A stretch of 37,626 bases of DNA, taken from the NCBI GenBank assembly GCA_016933115.1, contig JAFGBL010000016.1:1-37626 (forward strand). Direction: 5' to 3'. The DNA comes from Bacteroidales bacterium. GTDB lineage: Bacteria; Bacteroidota; Bacteroidia; Bacteroidales; JAADJA01. Positions 1-8,406 of the stretch are shown here, piece by piece. The notes under the pieces were generated by a model. That model saw only the letters and a program-made list of their open reading frames with translations, had not been told where the DNA came from and searched no databases. The translations under genes and the position numbers were made by a program. How positions within the stretch are numbered: position 1 is the first letter of the stretch; each line of letters begins with the position of its first letter.

Positions 1-2570
1 AAATCAATACCAGCAGGATCTTCCCCCTCAGGATGTGTAACTTCATAACCGAACCAATAATCCTGTGAAGCATAAATAAAAACAGGGTTGATAAGATCTA
101 TCTCATTCCAACCAATCTGGCTTTCAATCGGCTGACTTAAGATTTCATTTTCAGCATCAGGACCAGTCCATACTTTCAATACAAAGGAGGCATTGGGTGC
201 GTTTTCGTAATGGTAATAATTCATTTTTGTAACATACATACCATTATAAGGCTCCAGATCTTCAGGATACCAGTGAGATGCGACATAAAAAGTACCACCG
301 TAGTATAATCCAATACCATCCCCACTATTCAATTGCTGATCCCAATATATCCAATATCCCGGATCGTAATCCCAATAAAGTAATACATCTGAACCGGTAA
401 TTGCAAAGGAGAGGTTAGTAGGAGAAGTGGGAATCAAAACATCTTCAATACAATAATTATCAAAATGGTAAAGAGGATTGCCGTAAACACCATCAGGCCA
501 TGCATAAAAATTACTGCCTCCCAACTGTTTCAGGTTGTTTGTACCAAATGCCCCAGTACTCCACACCCATTCATGTACGAGTACTCCATCGAAAAAAAAC
601 TCAGCCCAGTCATTATCCAGGTCAACTAATATTTTAACCATTTGCCAGGTATTATATTCAAAATTGAAATTGGCGGCATTTTGAGCACCACCATCAATAC
701 TGCCAACACCTACACCGTTAAAACCGAAGAAAACCTGCATGCCCCACTGGCTGGAAGAACCCGCAAATTCCTGGAAGGTATTAAAATATCCGTCTGCTCC
801 AACAGGAATATAGATATCAAAACTAATTGAGTAGACGCCTGATGTATAATTATCGATGACATGAATCAGATCATTTGCGCCGGTAATTTCAACTACATTT
901 CCTCCATTGTCAACGATGTAGGGATCTTTGTCTGATCCGGGAATATTTGGCCAGGTGGTCCAGTCGTTTGGATTTTGAATTACAAGTTGTTCCCCAACCT
1001 GATAGCTCTCAAAATCATCGAAAAATTGACATTCTGCTCCGGTTCCATCAATTATTTCAACCAAATAATCTTCTGCTTCACCATAATCGTAAACTATACA
1101 TGGGTCATTACAAAAACTCCCAGTATTGGTGCGAATTCTCAATAAATGTTGTCCAGAGGGTGCAAAATCAGGAATTTCAAGATCAACAGAATAAAGCTGA
1201 TCAGGGTATTCGATCCAGAAATTTGAAATTACGATTTCGTCGGGTGTCAATATTAGGTCATCATTCCAATCTATCCAAAGAGAAACATAATTATCCCCAC
1301 TTCCTGATGAAATGATTATTTCATAAGTATCACCCTTTTCAAGCACTACAGGACCGAGGTCAAGGTATTGGCTCCAACCGACAGAACCCATATTATCTTC
1401 ACAACCAGAATTTAAGTTAATTATTTCTTCCAATGTAAAATTCGTAATCCCATCACCCATTGTACAACCATTCATATATCCGGGCATACAAATTTCAGCT
1501 CCGGTTCCAACAATAACTGAATAGTCTTCAACTTCACCATAATTGGATGCTCCGCAAGGATTTCCGCAACTGGATCCAATACTCTTTAACCGGATCCGCA
1601 TCCTCGTTTCAATGTTTGGAGAATCTTCAGGTACTTCAATATAAAAAATACTATTTGGAGACCCCTCATCAATAACACATACTACCTGCTCCTCTTCAGA
1701 AAAATTGTAATCCAAATTCCAATCTATCCAAATTCCGTAATCAGTAAAGTTTTTGAAGTTCTCTACGATTATTTGAATTGGATAGTTTAAACCTGGTTGA
1801 ACTGTTGTTGACATGCCAGTAAAATCTCCATAGAAATTTATTCCTGATTCAAGGTTAACAATATCACCAAAAAGAATCCCATCAATATGCTCATAATTAT
1901 TTAATCCCCCGTTTGCCTCGCAATAGTCAGACTTTTGCTTGGTTAAAATGGCTTTATTTTCTCTATCCGAAGTTTTATCTGCATCCCCTATAACAATGGT
2001 ATAATCTTCTACCTCTCCGTAAGAAGCCGAACCACATGGATCACCACAATCAGAATCAATATACTTCAGGCGAATTCGCATAATTACAATATTTGGAGAA
2101 ACATCAAGAGGAACCTGGATTTCCCATGTATGAACCGGTTGTCCATTATTTATTTCGCAAACTACCTGCTCATTTTCCGGATCAAAAATATTATCCGCAT
2201 TCCAATCAATCCACACTCCATAATCGTCATACGTATAAGGATTACCAGTATAAATCTTTAATACATAAGAAACACCTGGAGTAACTGTTGTAGATAGGTT
2301 TGTAAAATCCCCATAAAAATTAATTCCTGAATTCAAATTGCTAATTTCACCAAACTCTACACCATCAATGTATTCATAATTATCAAGACCTCCATAAGCA
2401 TCACAATATAATTCTAATTGCACTAATGAGTTTTGTAACGAAAAATCGGGATTCGATTTGCACAAAATACTCTTTTCCCTTTGCCCAAATAAATGATTAT
2501 CGGACTTTTGTGAATAAGCAATAAAGGAAATGATCAGGGATGCGATACATAGGATCAAAATTCTATTCAT
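1..2570 (-). CDS. Secreted GEVED-repeat surface protein, 3' end off window
   Basis: Open without stops from the ATG at 2570 to the window edge (856 codons), so the C-terminus is not visible. The protein starts with a Sec signal peptide (MNRILILCIASLIISFIAYS). Three GEVED-type domains follow, ending near residues 189, 349 and 501; each carries the W-I-D-W-N calcium-site-like motif and ends in G-E-(V/A)-E-D. Copies 1 and 2 have an exact 160-residue offset and nearly identical starts (GINFYGDFT). From about residue 515 to 700 there is a concanavalin/LamG-like beta-sandwich segment, then an FN3-like start (SPTNLSF) and a further beta-rich region. In Bacteroidota such proteins are usually T9SS cargo on the cell surface, often adhesins or peptidases; no catalytic domain is visible in the part present, and a sorting domain would lie beyond the edge. 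It has its own promoter at 2602-2632. Confidence 0.85.
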   Translation of the reverse strand, partial: MNRILILCIASLIISFIAYSQKSDNHLFGQREKSILCKSNPDFSLQNSLVQLELYCDAYGGLDNYEYIDGVEFGEISNLNSGINFYGDFTNLSTTVTPGVSYVLKIYTGNPYTYDDYGVWIDWNADNIFDPENEQVVCEINNGQPVHTWEIQVPLDVSPNIVIMRIRLKYIDSDCGDPCGSASYGEVEDYTIVIGDADKTSDRENKAILTKQKSDYCEANGGLNNYEHIDGILFGDIVNLESGINFYGDFTGMSTTVQPGLNYPIQIIVENFKNFTDYGIWIDWNLDYNFSEEEQVVCVIDEGSPNSIFYIEVPEDSPNIETRMRIRLKSIGSSCGNPCGASNYGEVEDYSVIVGTGAEICMPGYMNGCTMGDGITNFTLEEIINLNSGCEDNMGSVGWSQYLDLGPVVLEKGDTYEIIISSGSGDNYVSLWIDWNDDLILTPDEIVISNFWIEYPDQLYSVDLEIPDFAPSGQHLLRIRTNTGSFCNDPCIVYDYGEAEDYLVEIIDGTGAECQFFDDFESYQVGEQLVIQNPNDWTTWPNIPGSDKDPYIVDNGGNVVEITGANDLIHVIDNYTSGVYSISFDIYIPVGADGYFNTFQEFAGSSSQWGMQVFFGFNGVGVGSIDGGAQNAANFNFEYNTWQMVKILVDLDNDWAEFFFDGVLVHEWVWSTGAFGTNNLKQLGGSNFYAWPDGVYGNPLYHFDNYCIEDVLIPTSPTNLSFAITGSDVLLYWDYDPGYWIYWDQQLNSGDGIGLYYGGTFYVASHWYPEDLEPYNGMYVTKMNYYHYENAPNASFVLKVWTGPDAENEILSQPIESQIGWNEIDLINPVFIYASQDYWFGYEVTHPEGEDPAGID

Positions 2571-2601
2571 GGTTTTGATATTAATTCATAATTCAGCCTA
2601 C

Positions 2602-2632
2602 CAAAAATAATAAAAAAGGATCGTAAAACAAA
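2602..2632 (-). promoter_or_regulatory. Bacteroidota-type promoter for the GEVED protein
   Basis: On the minus strand TTTG (2632-2629) is followed after exactly 19 nt by TATTTTTG (2609-2602), a full match to the Bacteroidota TTTG-N19-TAnnTTTG consensus. The expected transcript start near 2595 gives a leader of about 25 nt before the ATG at 2570. The promoter lies inside the terminator hairpin of the upstream Nudix gene. Confidence 0.7.
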
Positions 2633-2642
2633 TACGACCCTT
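2602..2642 (-). terminator. Rho-independent terminator after the Nudix gene
   Basis: Read on the minus strand, the arms AAGGGTCGTA (2642-2633) and TACGATCCTT (2625-2616) form a 10-bp stem with one G-U pair and a 7-nt loop. A T-rich run down to about 2602 follows at once. It sits 30 nt beyond the Nudix stop codon and separates that gene from the GEVED gene. Confidence 0.75.
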
Positions 2643-2671
2643 AAATATTTTACCGAATTAAATATTTAATA

Positions 2672-3109
2672 TCACAAAGGTTTTATCCGGTCCAACCCCA
2701 TTTTCACCGCTTCAATATGATCAAAAGCCAGGAATGGCAGGCTGTCGACGGGAAACCAGCGGGCATCGCTGGCATCATCGCCACCTTTAACAGCTGAATT
2801 TTCAATTTTGATTATTCCATAAAATGTCACCGATACTGTCCTTCCGCGAGGATCGCGACCCAATGCACTGAAAGTATGCAATTGTTTGAGGTCATTGAAT
2901 TTCAACCCGGTCTCCTCTTCCAGTTCCCGAACCACGGCTTGCTCGACGGTTTCCTCCATATCCACAAACCCGCCCGGAAGCGCCCACATGCCGGCAAAGG
3001 GATCGTGCTTTCGCTGAATGAGCAACACTTCCTGTTTTGAGCCGTTAATCCTGAAAACCACCGCATCAACGGTGAGCATCAGGCGGGGATATTCGTATGT
3101 GTATAGCAT
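2672..3109 (-). CDS. Nudix hydrolase
   Basis: This 145-aa protein has a complete Nudix box at residues 46-69: G-x5-E-x7-R-E-L-x-E-E-x-G-L, seen as GGFVDMEETVEQAVVRELEE followed by ETGL. Nudix enzymes hydrolyse nucleoside diphosphates linked to another moiety, using a divalent metal held by the box glutamates. The N-terminus (YTYEYPR, then LTVDAVVF) resembles the ADP-ribose pyrophosphatase / NrtR-type subgroup, but the substrate cannot be fixed from sequence, and 8-oxo-dGTP or ADP-ribose are both possible. The length is normal for a single-domain family member. It lies 45 nt downstream of metG on the same strand, probably co-transcribed with it, and ends at the terminator 2602-2642. Confidence 0.88.
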   Translation of the reverse strand: MLYTYEYPRLMLTVDAVVFRINGSKQEVLLIQRKHDPFAGMWALPGGFVDMEETVEQAVVRELEEETGLKFNDLKQLHTFSALGRDPRGRTVSVTFYGIIKIENSAVKGGDDASDARWFPVDSLPFLAFDHIEAVKMGLDRIKPL

Positions 3110-3154
3110 GGATGATTGGTGATTTTAGATTGAAAATTAGTGATTAGTGAAGTA

Positions 3155-5212
3155 TTATTTGATCTCGCTTCCGTTGTGAAAATCCTCGGTTGGAGAGATC
3201 AGGCAAAGTTCCCCTTTCGAATTTTCTGCAGACAGGATCATTCCCATCGATTCCACACCACGGATCTTCCTCGGAGCCAGGTTCACGATCATACAGATCT
3301 TTTTGCCCACTAAATCCTCTGGCTTGTAAGCATTTGCAATACCTGAAATAACGGTGCGATTGTCAATTCCCGTATCGATTTTCAGTTTTAGTAACTTATC
3401 CGTTTTCGGCACTTTTTCAGCTTCGAGCACCGTGGCCACACGGATATCGAGTTTGGCAAAATCCTCATAAATTACGTTTTCTTTGGCCGGATTCACTTTT
3501 ATTGCTTTTTGTTCGTTTGCATTTTTCGTATCCAGTAACTTTTGCACCTGCGCTTCGATGGCAGCATCGTCAATTTTCTCGAAAAGATATTCCGGTTGGT
3601 CCAGTGTTTGACCGTCTTTCAGCAATTCGGCGCTACCGGCATCCTTCCAAACTGATTTTTCCAAATTTAGCATTTTTGAGAGCTTATCAGCCGAAAAAGG
3701 GAGGAACGGCTTTGAAAGGATGGCGAGGTTGGCACATATTTGCAAGGAAATGTTCAAAATGGTTCGAACCCTGCTTTCATCCGTTTTAAACAGTTTCCAC
3801 GGTTCCGAATCGGTGAGGTATTTGTTGCCCAGCCGGGCCAGGTTCATCAGTTCGTTCAATGCCTCCCGGAATCGGAAATTATCCAGGCTTACGCCTATTT
3901 TCATGGGAAACTCCTTCATTTCCTCCAGCACCGATTTGTCGTAATCGTTCAACTCCTCAATGGGAGGGACTTTTCCTTTGCAATAATTATGGGTAAGCAC
4001 CATGGTCCGGTTCACAAAGTTACCGAAAATGGCCAGCAACTCGCTGTTGTTCCGGGTTTGAAAATCCTTCCAGGTGAAATCGTTGTCCTTGGTCTCGGGT
4101 GCATTGGCGGTGAGAACATACCGCAAAACATCCTGTTTTCCGGGAAAATCTTCCAGGTATTCGTGCAACCACACCGCCCAGTTGCGGGAGGTGGAGATCT
4201 TGTCATTTTCCAGGTTCATGAACTCAAAAGCCGGAACATTATCGGGCAAAATGTAAGAACCCTCATGCTTAAGCATGGAAGGGAAAATAATACAGTGGAA
4301 AACGATGTTATCCTTGCCGATGAAATGGATCAACCGGGTCTCCTCGTCCTTCCAGTACAATTTCCAGTCCTTTCCGGTTTTTTCTGCCCATTCGCGGGTT
4401 GCAGAAATGTAGCCGATGGGTGCATCAAACCAGACATACAAAACCTTGCCTTCGGTTTCGGGGATGGGTACTTTCACGCCCCAGTCCAGGTCACGGGTGA
4501 CGGCACGGGGCTGCAATCCATGGTCGATCCATGATTTGCACTGACCATAAACATTGATTTTCCAGTCATCTTTATGACCTTTGATGATCCACTCTTTCAA
4601 CCAGGGTTCATATTTATCCAACGGCAGATACCAGTGTTTGGTTTCTTTTTTAATAGGCTTATCACCACTCAATACCGAAACCGGGTTGATGAGATCATCG
4701 GGGCTCAAAGAGGTACCGCAATTTTCGCACTGGTCGCCGTAAGCTTTTTCAAAGTGGCAATGGGGGCAGGTGCCAGTGATGTAACGGTCGGCTAAAAAAT
4801 GCTGGGTGGCTTCATCGTAATACTGCAGGGAAGTTTTTTCAATAAACTCGCCTTTATCGTAAAGGGTTTTGAAGAACCCGGAAGCCGTTTCGTGGTGGAT
4901 TTGGTTGGAAGTGCGGGAATAAATATCAAAAGAGATCCCGAATTGTTCAAAAGAGGTCTTGATCATCCCATGATATTTGTCGACGATCTCTTGCGGAGTA
5001 ACACCCTGTTGCCTTGCTTTGATGGTGATGGGAACCCCATGCTCATCCGAACCGCCGATAAAAACCACATCGGTGCCTTTGGAACGCAGGTATCGGACAT
5101 AAATATCGGCAGGCACATAAACCCCGGCCAGGTGACCGATATGGATGGGACCGTTGGCATAGGGCAGGGCCGAAGTTACCGTATATCTTTTAAAGCTTTT
5201 CTTTTCAGCCAT
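3155..5212 (-). CDS. metG: Methionyl-tRNA synthetase
   Basis: A 685-aa class I aminoacyl-tRNA synthetase that charges tRNA-Met in the cytoplasm. HIGH is at residues 24-27 within [10 protein letters not shown]. The zinc knuckle uses C149, C152, C162 and C165 (CPHC and CENC). The KMSKS-equivalent loop is KISTS at 338-342, a common MetG variant. An anticodon-binding helical domain follows, and residues of about 582-685 form the C-terminal tRNA-binding (EMAP/Arc1p-like) domain with KLDIRVATV, which is also the dimerisation domain in bacterial MetG. The length is typical for the dimeric form. The start [20 protein letters not shown] matches the family. A Nudix gene follows on the same strand, and the LD-carboxypeptidase gene diverges from it. 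Confidence 0.97.
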   Translation of the reverse strand: MAEKKSFKRYTVTSALPYANGPIHIGHLAGVYVPADIYVRYLRSKGTDVVFIGGSDEHGVPITIKARQQGVTPQEIVDKYHGMIKTSFEQFGISFDIYSRTSNQIHHETASGFFKTLYDKGEFIEKTSLQYYDEATQHFLADRYITGTCPHCHFEKAYGDQCENCGTSLSPDDLINPVSVLSGDKPIKKETKHWYLPLDKYEPWLKEWIIKGHKDDWKINVYGQCKSWIDHGLQPRAVTRDLDWGVKVPIPETEGKVLYVWFDAPIGYISATREWAEKTGKDWKLYWKDEETRLIHFIGKDNIVFHCIIFPSMLKHEGSYILPDNVPAFEFMNLENDKISTSRNWAVWLHEYLEDFPGKQDVLRYVLTANAPETKDNDFTWKDFQTRNNSELLAIFGNFVNRTMVLTHNYCKGKVPPIEELNDYDKSVLEEMKEFPMKIGVSLDNFRFREALNELMNLARLGNKYLTDSEPWKLFKTDESRVRTILNISLQICANLAILSKPFLPFSADKLSKMLNLEKSVWKDAGSAELLKDGQTLDQPEYLFEKIDDAAIEAQVQKLLDTKNANEQKAIKVNPAKENVIYEDFAKLDIRVATVLEAEKVPKTDKLLKLKIDTGIDNRTVISGIANAYKPEDLVGKKICMIVNLAPRKIRGVESMGMILSAENSKGELCLISPTEDFHNGSEIK

Positions 5213-5235
5213 AAACCAAATCTTTGTAATTTCGG

Positions 5236-5243
5236 CAAAGATA
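5236..5243 (-). promoter_or_regulatory. Candidate -7 element for metG
   Basis: TATCTTTG on the minus strand matches TAnnTTTG and is followed by CC. The predicted start of transcription lies about 17 nt before the metG ATG. No TTTG is seen at the ideal distance upstream, so this is a half-site call. Confidence 0.4.
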
Positions 5244-5310
5244 AGAATTTGTATATCAAATAGTGATTTTAAAAGGGATCACGCAAAGGGGAAGAAGAAG
5301 CGCGAATAGC

Positions 5311-5318
5311 TATCTTTG
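5311..5318 (+). promoter_or_regulatory. Candidate -7 element for the LD-carboxypeptidase gene
   Basis: TATCTTTG followed by CG on the plus strand matches TAnnTTTG, 35 nt before the ATG at 5354. A second CTTTGCG follows at 5326-5332. No good -33 box is visible. The stretch from about 5281 to 5335 repeats GCAAAG/CTTTGCG words and may instead be a small intergenic repeat remnant. Confidence 0.35.
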
Positions 5319-5353
5319 CGAATCTCTTTGCGGTTTTTACGTGAAATAAAAAA

Positions 5354-6247
5354 ATGAAAACACCACCATACTTAAATAAAGAAGATAAAATCACCATTTT
5401 AGCACCTGCCGGGAAGATCGGTAAAGCGGTCGTAGAAAATGCCATACAAGTTCTTACCGGTTGGGAGCTTGAAGTTAAGATTGGAAAATATTTATTTGAC
5501 AACCATTTTCAATATGCTGCCGAGGATGAAAAACGATTGGAAGACCTTCAACAAGCTCTTAATGACGAAACTGTAAAGGCTATTTTATTTGCCCGCGGTG
5601 GCTATGGAACCATCCGGATCATCGATCAACTCGATTTTACTGAATTTATTAAAAAACCTAAATGGCTCATCGGCTTCAGCGATATTACCGTTTTGCACTC
5701 CCATCTTCATCAAAACTTTGGTATTGAAACTATTCATGGGTCCATGGCTTCCGGTCTTGCCGATTCCTTTTCTTCCGAATGGCTCTATAAATGTTTGTTT
5801 GGTAGACCCTTGAACTATGAACTTGAAACGCATAAACTTTCCCGCAAGGGAAGTACTGAAGGAATCCTGACCGGTGGCAACCTAGCTATGCTGTGTTCAT
5901 TGCTGGGTTCCAAGTCAGATATTGATACAAACAACAAAATTTTGTTTATCGAAGAGGTAGGAGAATATCTCTACCGCCTCGACCGTATGATGTGGACGTT
6001 AAAAAGAGCCGGCAAATTAGAAAACCTGGCAGGATTGATTGTCGGGGGGTTGACTGACATAAAAGACAATGAAAGCCCATTTGGCCAATCAGCCGAAGAG
6101 ATCATCGTGGAGGCCGTTTCGGGGTATGATTTTCCGGTTTGTTTTGGTTTCCCGGCCGGCCATCAAAAGAAAAATGCAACTTTGATCCTCGGAAGAAACG
6201 TTATATTATCAATCAACAATAAAACAAAAATCAACTTCGAACTTTAA
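5354..6247 (+). CDS. LD-carboxypeptidase (peptidase family S66)
   Basis: A 297-aa serine peptidase of the LdcA/MccF family. In muropeptide recycling LdcA removes the terminal D-Ala from the tetrapeptide stem in the cytoplasm; no signal peptide is seen here, which fits that role. The catalytic triad can be placed: nucleophile S109 in LIGFSDIT, E200 in LFIEEVGEYLYRLDRM, and H270 in GFPAGHQKKNATL. The conserved GGYG (residues 82-85) and the HGSMAS segment (from H128) are also present. MccF-type self-immunity enzymes share this fold, so a peptide-antibiotic detoxifying role is possible, but there is no such cluster nearby. The last four codons and the stop lie inside a heptamer repeat (6233-6274). 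yraN follows 42 nt downstream. Confidence 0.9.
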   Translation: MKTPPYLNKEDKITILAPAGKIGKAVVENAIQVLTGWELEVKIGKYLFDNHFQYAAEDEKRLEDLQQALNDETVKAILFARGGYGTIRIIDQLDFTEFIKKPKWLIGFSDITVLHSHLHQNFGIETIHGSMASGLADSFSSEWLYKCLFGRPLNYELETHKLSRKGSTEGILTGGNLAMLCSLLGSKSDIDTNNKILFIEEVGEYLYRLDRMMWTLKRAGKLENLAGLIVGGLTDIKDNESPFGQSAEEIIVEAVSGYDFPVCFGFPAGHQKKNATLILGRNVILSINNKTKINFEL

Positions 6248-6274
6248 ACTTCAAACTTCGAACTTCAAACTTCG
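6233..6274 (+). repeat. Six tandem heptamers, AACTTCG/AACTTCA type
   Basis: Six contiguous 7-mers, AACTTCG, AACTTTA, AACTTCA, AACTTCG, AACTTCA and AACTTCG, start in the last codons of the LD-carboxypeptidase gene, contain its stop, and end 15 nt before the yraN ATG. Because seven is not a multiple of three, gain or loss of units within the coding part could change the C-terminus. Confidence 0.9.
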
Positions 6275-6289
6275 AACAGATTTACCTCT

Positions 6290-6658
6290 ATGGCCCAACA
6301 CAACGAACTTGGTAAAATAGGAGAAAATATTGCTTTTCAATACCTGCTGGGTAAAGGATACGAAATCGTGGAGAGAAACTGGAGATTTGGGAAAGACGAG
6401 ATCGATATTATTGCCCGCTATGAGAATCGACTGGTTATCATAGAAGTGAAAACCCGCAGCACAGATTTTTTTGGTGATCCCGAAGATTCCGTCGGTGATA
6501 AAAAACAGCAGTTTTTAATTCGCGCAGCCGACGAATATGTCAATCAAAAGGATATTGACCAGGAAGTGCGTTTCGACATCATTTCCATCATCATCGAACA
6601 GAATAAACACACCGTCCGGCACATCGAGGATGCATTTTATCCCACGCTTCCCGAGTGA
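6290..6658 (+). CDS. yraN: YraN family (UPF0102) nuclease-like protein
   Basis: A 122-aa protein of the UPF0102/YraN family, normal length. The conserved N-terminal pattern G-E-x-x-A-x-x-Y-L-x-x-x-G-Y is at residues 11-24. The PD-(D/E)XK-like core is present: D39 in DEIDIIA and the E-x-K pair E52/K54 in IIEVKTR. The family is found across bacteria, often near rnhB or ribosomal/processing genes, and is suspected to act on branched DNA, but its function is not settled. The first acidic residue of the usual GEIDII motif follows K35 here (KDEIDII). The gene is 42 nt after the LD-carboxypeptidase gene, probably in one transcript, and its last 22 nt overlap the 3' end of the opposing Usp gene. Confidence 0.9.
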   Translation: MAQHNELGKIGENIAFQYLLGKGYEIVERNWRFGKDEIDIIARYENRLVIIEVKTRSTDFFGDPEDSVGDKKQQFLIRAADEYVNQKDIDQEVRFDIISIIIEQNKHTVRHIEDAFYPTLPE

Positions 6659-7761
6659 AACACCAACAAGGGAATATGGGTGTGGAACAACATTTTACGG
6701 GCGATGCTGGGATTGAAAACCCTTTCCAGTATGTTTCTTTTTCTTGTTGTCATGCCAATCAGGTCAATATCGTTTTTACCGATATAATCTTCAAGGCCCT
6801 CCAGCACATCTTCATGTTCAATTAAATCGCAGGTAATGTCATAATCAGGATATTCCTCGTGAAAATGATTTTTCAGTGAATCCATTTTAATATCTGATAA
6901 GTGCTGTTTTGAACCCGTAGCAATATGCACACAATAAATTTTCATTTCGAAAGGCCTTACAAGAGACATTAATTTGCTTATGGTAGCAAAATCCGAATCA
7001 TCAAAGTCGGTGGCAAACAACACTTTGTTGATATAATCCATCCCCATATAAACAGCATTGGATGGAATTGCCAACACAGGGACTTTCGATTTTTCAATCA
7101 CTTTTTTTGTAACACTGCCAATGAAGTTTAACGACCCCTTTCCTTTAGTCCCCATTACGATAACACCGGGCCTGTACTTTTCAGCATATTCCAGGATCAC
7201 GATTTCAGGAACGCCCTTTTCCAAGGAATAGGTAATTTTTATTTTTTCTCTATTTTCCGAAGAAGCCTTATCCAATAAATTCTGTTTAAGCCTGGTAATT
7301 TGCTTTTTTGCCTCTCGCTCCATGTTGCCGATGATAGGATCAAGCTGAAATGCCATGGCCTGGTTTTCCAGGTAAGGTTCCGAAGTAACAATCGGATTAA
7401 AAAAAGAATACAACAGTTTAATTTCGGCTTTTAATTTCTGTGCGATTCCAAGGGCATAATCACAGGCATTTAATGATTGTTCCGAAAAATCGACAGGAAC
7501 CAAAATTCTTCTGATACTTTTCATTTTATCCAATGCTTTTTGTTTTTCTGTTCCAAAAGCTGCCTTGAACTCTTCGATGATTTTATATGCTTTATCTGCA
7601 TCCGATTCGCGAACTTTAACTTTCACTCCGGTAGCTATTCCAGGTTGAACAAGGTTGATGTTGGAAAGAAAACATTCAATCCCTTCTGCTTCGAGCCTTG
7701 CTTGCAGCAACTGAGCCCTGGAATAGGGATAAGATGCCAGGGTAATAATTTGATCTTCCAT
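6637..7761 (-). CDS. DUF2007 plus tandem universal stress protein domains
   Basis: A 374-aa fusion. Residues 1-70 resemble the DUF2007 'putative signal transducing' domain (SRAQLLQARLEAEGIECFLS, ending VRESDADKAYKIIEEF). Two Usp domains follow, about 82-238 and 246-374. The first has the start RILVPVDFSE and a glycine-rich nucleotide-loop region (GTKGKGSLNFIGSVTKKV). The second has VLFATDFDDSDF and a weaker loop (GMTTRKRNILERVFNPS), which suggests that only the first domain binds ATP. Tandem Usp proteins act in stress survival, but the ligand and trigger are unknown here. No membrane segment is seen. Its 3' end overlaps yraN by 22 nt on the opposite strand. Confidence 0.85.
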   Translation of the reverse strand: MEDQIITLASYPYSRAQLLQARLEAEGIECFLSNINLVQPGIATGVKVKVRESDADKAYKIIEEFKAAFGTEKQKALDKMKSIRRILVPVDFSEQSLNACDYALGIAQKLKAEIKLLYSFFNPIVTSEPYLENQAMAFQLDPIIGNMEREAKKQITRLKQNLLDKASSENREKIKITYSLEKGVPEIVILEYAEKYRPGVIVMGTKGKGSLNFIGSVTKKVIEKSKVPVLAIPSNAVYMGMDYINKVLFATDFDDSDFATISKLMSLVRPFEMKIYCVHIATGSKQHLSDIKMDSLKNHFHEEYPDYDITCDLIEHEDVLEGLEDYIGKNDIDLIGMTTRKRNILERVFNPSIARKMLFHTHIPLLVFHSGSVG

Positions 7762-7811
7762 GATTGTTTAACTCAATTTTAACGAACTATAAAATTACGA
7801 AAATATTCCGG

Positions 7812-8267
7812 CTAAGTCAATATGTAATTATAATCGGGAATTTCAGGTAAAAAAGCGTAACTGTTATTTTGGTAATCCAATTGGCAGCAAAAATGTTGTA
7901 GGCCATTGGTTACCATCAGGAACTTTACATTAAAATGGATGTTGTACCGGACAATCTGATCAAAAACAGATTTATCAATTTGAACATTGGGGGCTTTACA
8001 TTCAACAATGGCAACCGGATTACCCTTTCGGTCAAAAATTAATATATCGGTCCTTTTCAGCTTTTTGTATAGCTTCATTCCGGTTTCAACAGAAACCAAA
8101 GTGGAGGGATAGTTTTTATCCTGGGTCAGATACATTAAAAAATTCTGTCTGACCCACTCTTCTGGGGTAAGTGAAACAAATTTTTTCCTTTGCGTATCGA
8201 AAATTTGCTTTTTTCCCGAAACAGTTCTGAATCGAAAAGTATAATCCGGAAAATTCAACCTGACCAT
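7812..8267 (-). CDS. Stand-alone HsdR N-terminal-like PD-(D/E)XK domain protein
   Basis: A 151-aa protein resembling the N-terminal nuclease domain of type I restriction R subunits (HSDR_N_2 type), but with no helicase part. The core motif is visible as D74 in RTDILIF, then E89-x-K91 in VAIVECKAP, with E61 a possible further ligand and a conserved Q near 103. Small proteins of this type are frequent in Bacteroidota, and no HsdM or HsdS is nearby, so it is not a restriction system on its own. It may be a housekeeping nuclease or DNA-repair accessory; the function is unknown. It lies 50 nt upstream of the Usp gene on the same strand and diverges from the DUF177 operon. Confidence 0.75.
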   Translation of the reverse strand: MVRLNFPDYTFRFRTVSGKKQIFDTQRKKFVSLTPEEWVRQNFLMYLTQDKNYPSTLVSVETGMKLYKKLKRTDILIFDRKGNPVAIVECKAPNVQIDKSVFDQIVRYNIHFNVKFLMVTNGLQHFCCQLDYQNNSYAFLPEIPDYNYILT

Positions 8268-8294
8268 GATATATTCTCAATATTGGAATCTGCC

Positions 8295-8302
8295 CAAAAT
8301 TA
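8295..8302 (-). promoter_or_regulatory. Candidate -7 element for the HsdR-N-like gene
   Basis: TAATTTTG on the minus strand fits TAnnTTTG, about 28 nt before the ATG at 8267. No TTTG at the expected -33 distance, so support is weak. Confidence 0.3.
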
Positions 8303-8349
8303 ACAATTATTGAAATTTTATTTCGTTTTTTACCATTATGAAGATAGTT

Positions 8350-8380
8350 TTTGCGAATGATAAAAAAATCTCTACCTTTG
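8350..8380 (+). promoter_or_regulatory. Strong Bacteroidota promoter of the DUF177-rpmF-plsX-fabH operon
   Basis: TTTG (8350-8353), exactly 19 nt, then TACCTTTG (8373-8380) followed by CA: a full consensus match. Transcription should start near 8387. The ATG at 8338 would lie upstream of this promoter, which supports the GTG at 8407 as the true start of the DUF177 gene. Confidence 0.8.
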
Positions 8381-8406
8381 CACCCCAATTTTCAAAGCTG
8401 AAGAGG

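Noticed and set aside
947-1315. 122-codon open frame on the plus strand
   Set aside because: Antisense to the GEVED-protein gene, which is open throughout with clear domain motifs.
4197-4211. KISTS instead of KMSKS in MetG as a defect
   Set aside because: This variant is common in functional MetG proteins, and all other motifs are intact.
3740-4534. 264-codon open frame on the plus strand
   Set aside because: It lies wholly antisense to metG, has no family likeness and follows from the codon bias of the real gene.
7812-8267. Remnant of a type I restriction locus
   Set aside because: The frame is complete, starts and ends normally, and there is no trace of other subunits or mobile elements nearby.
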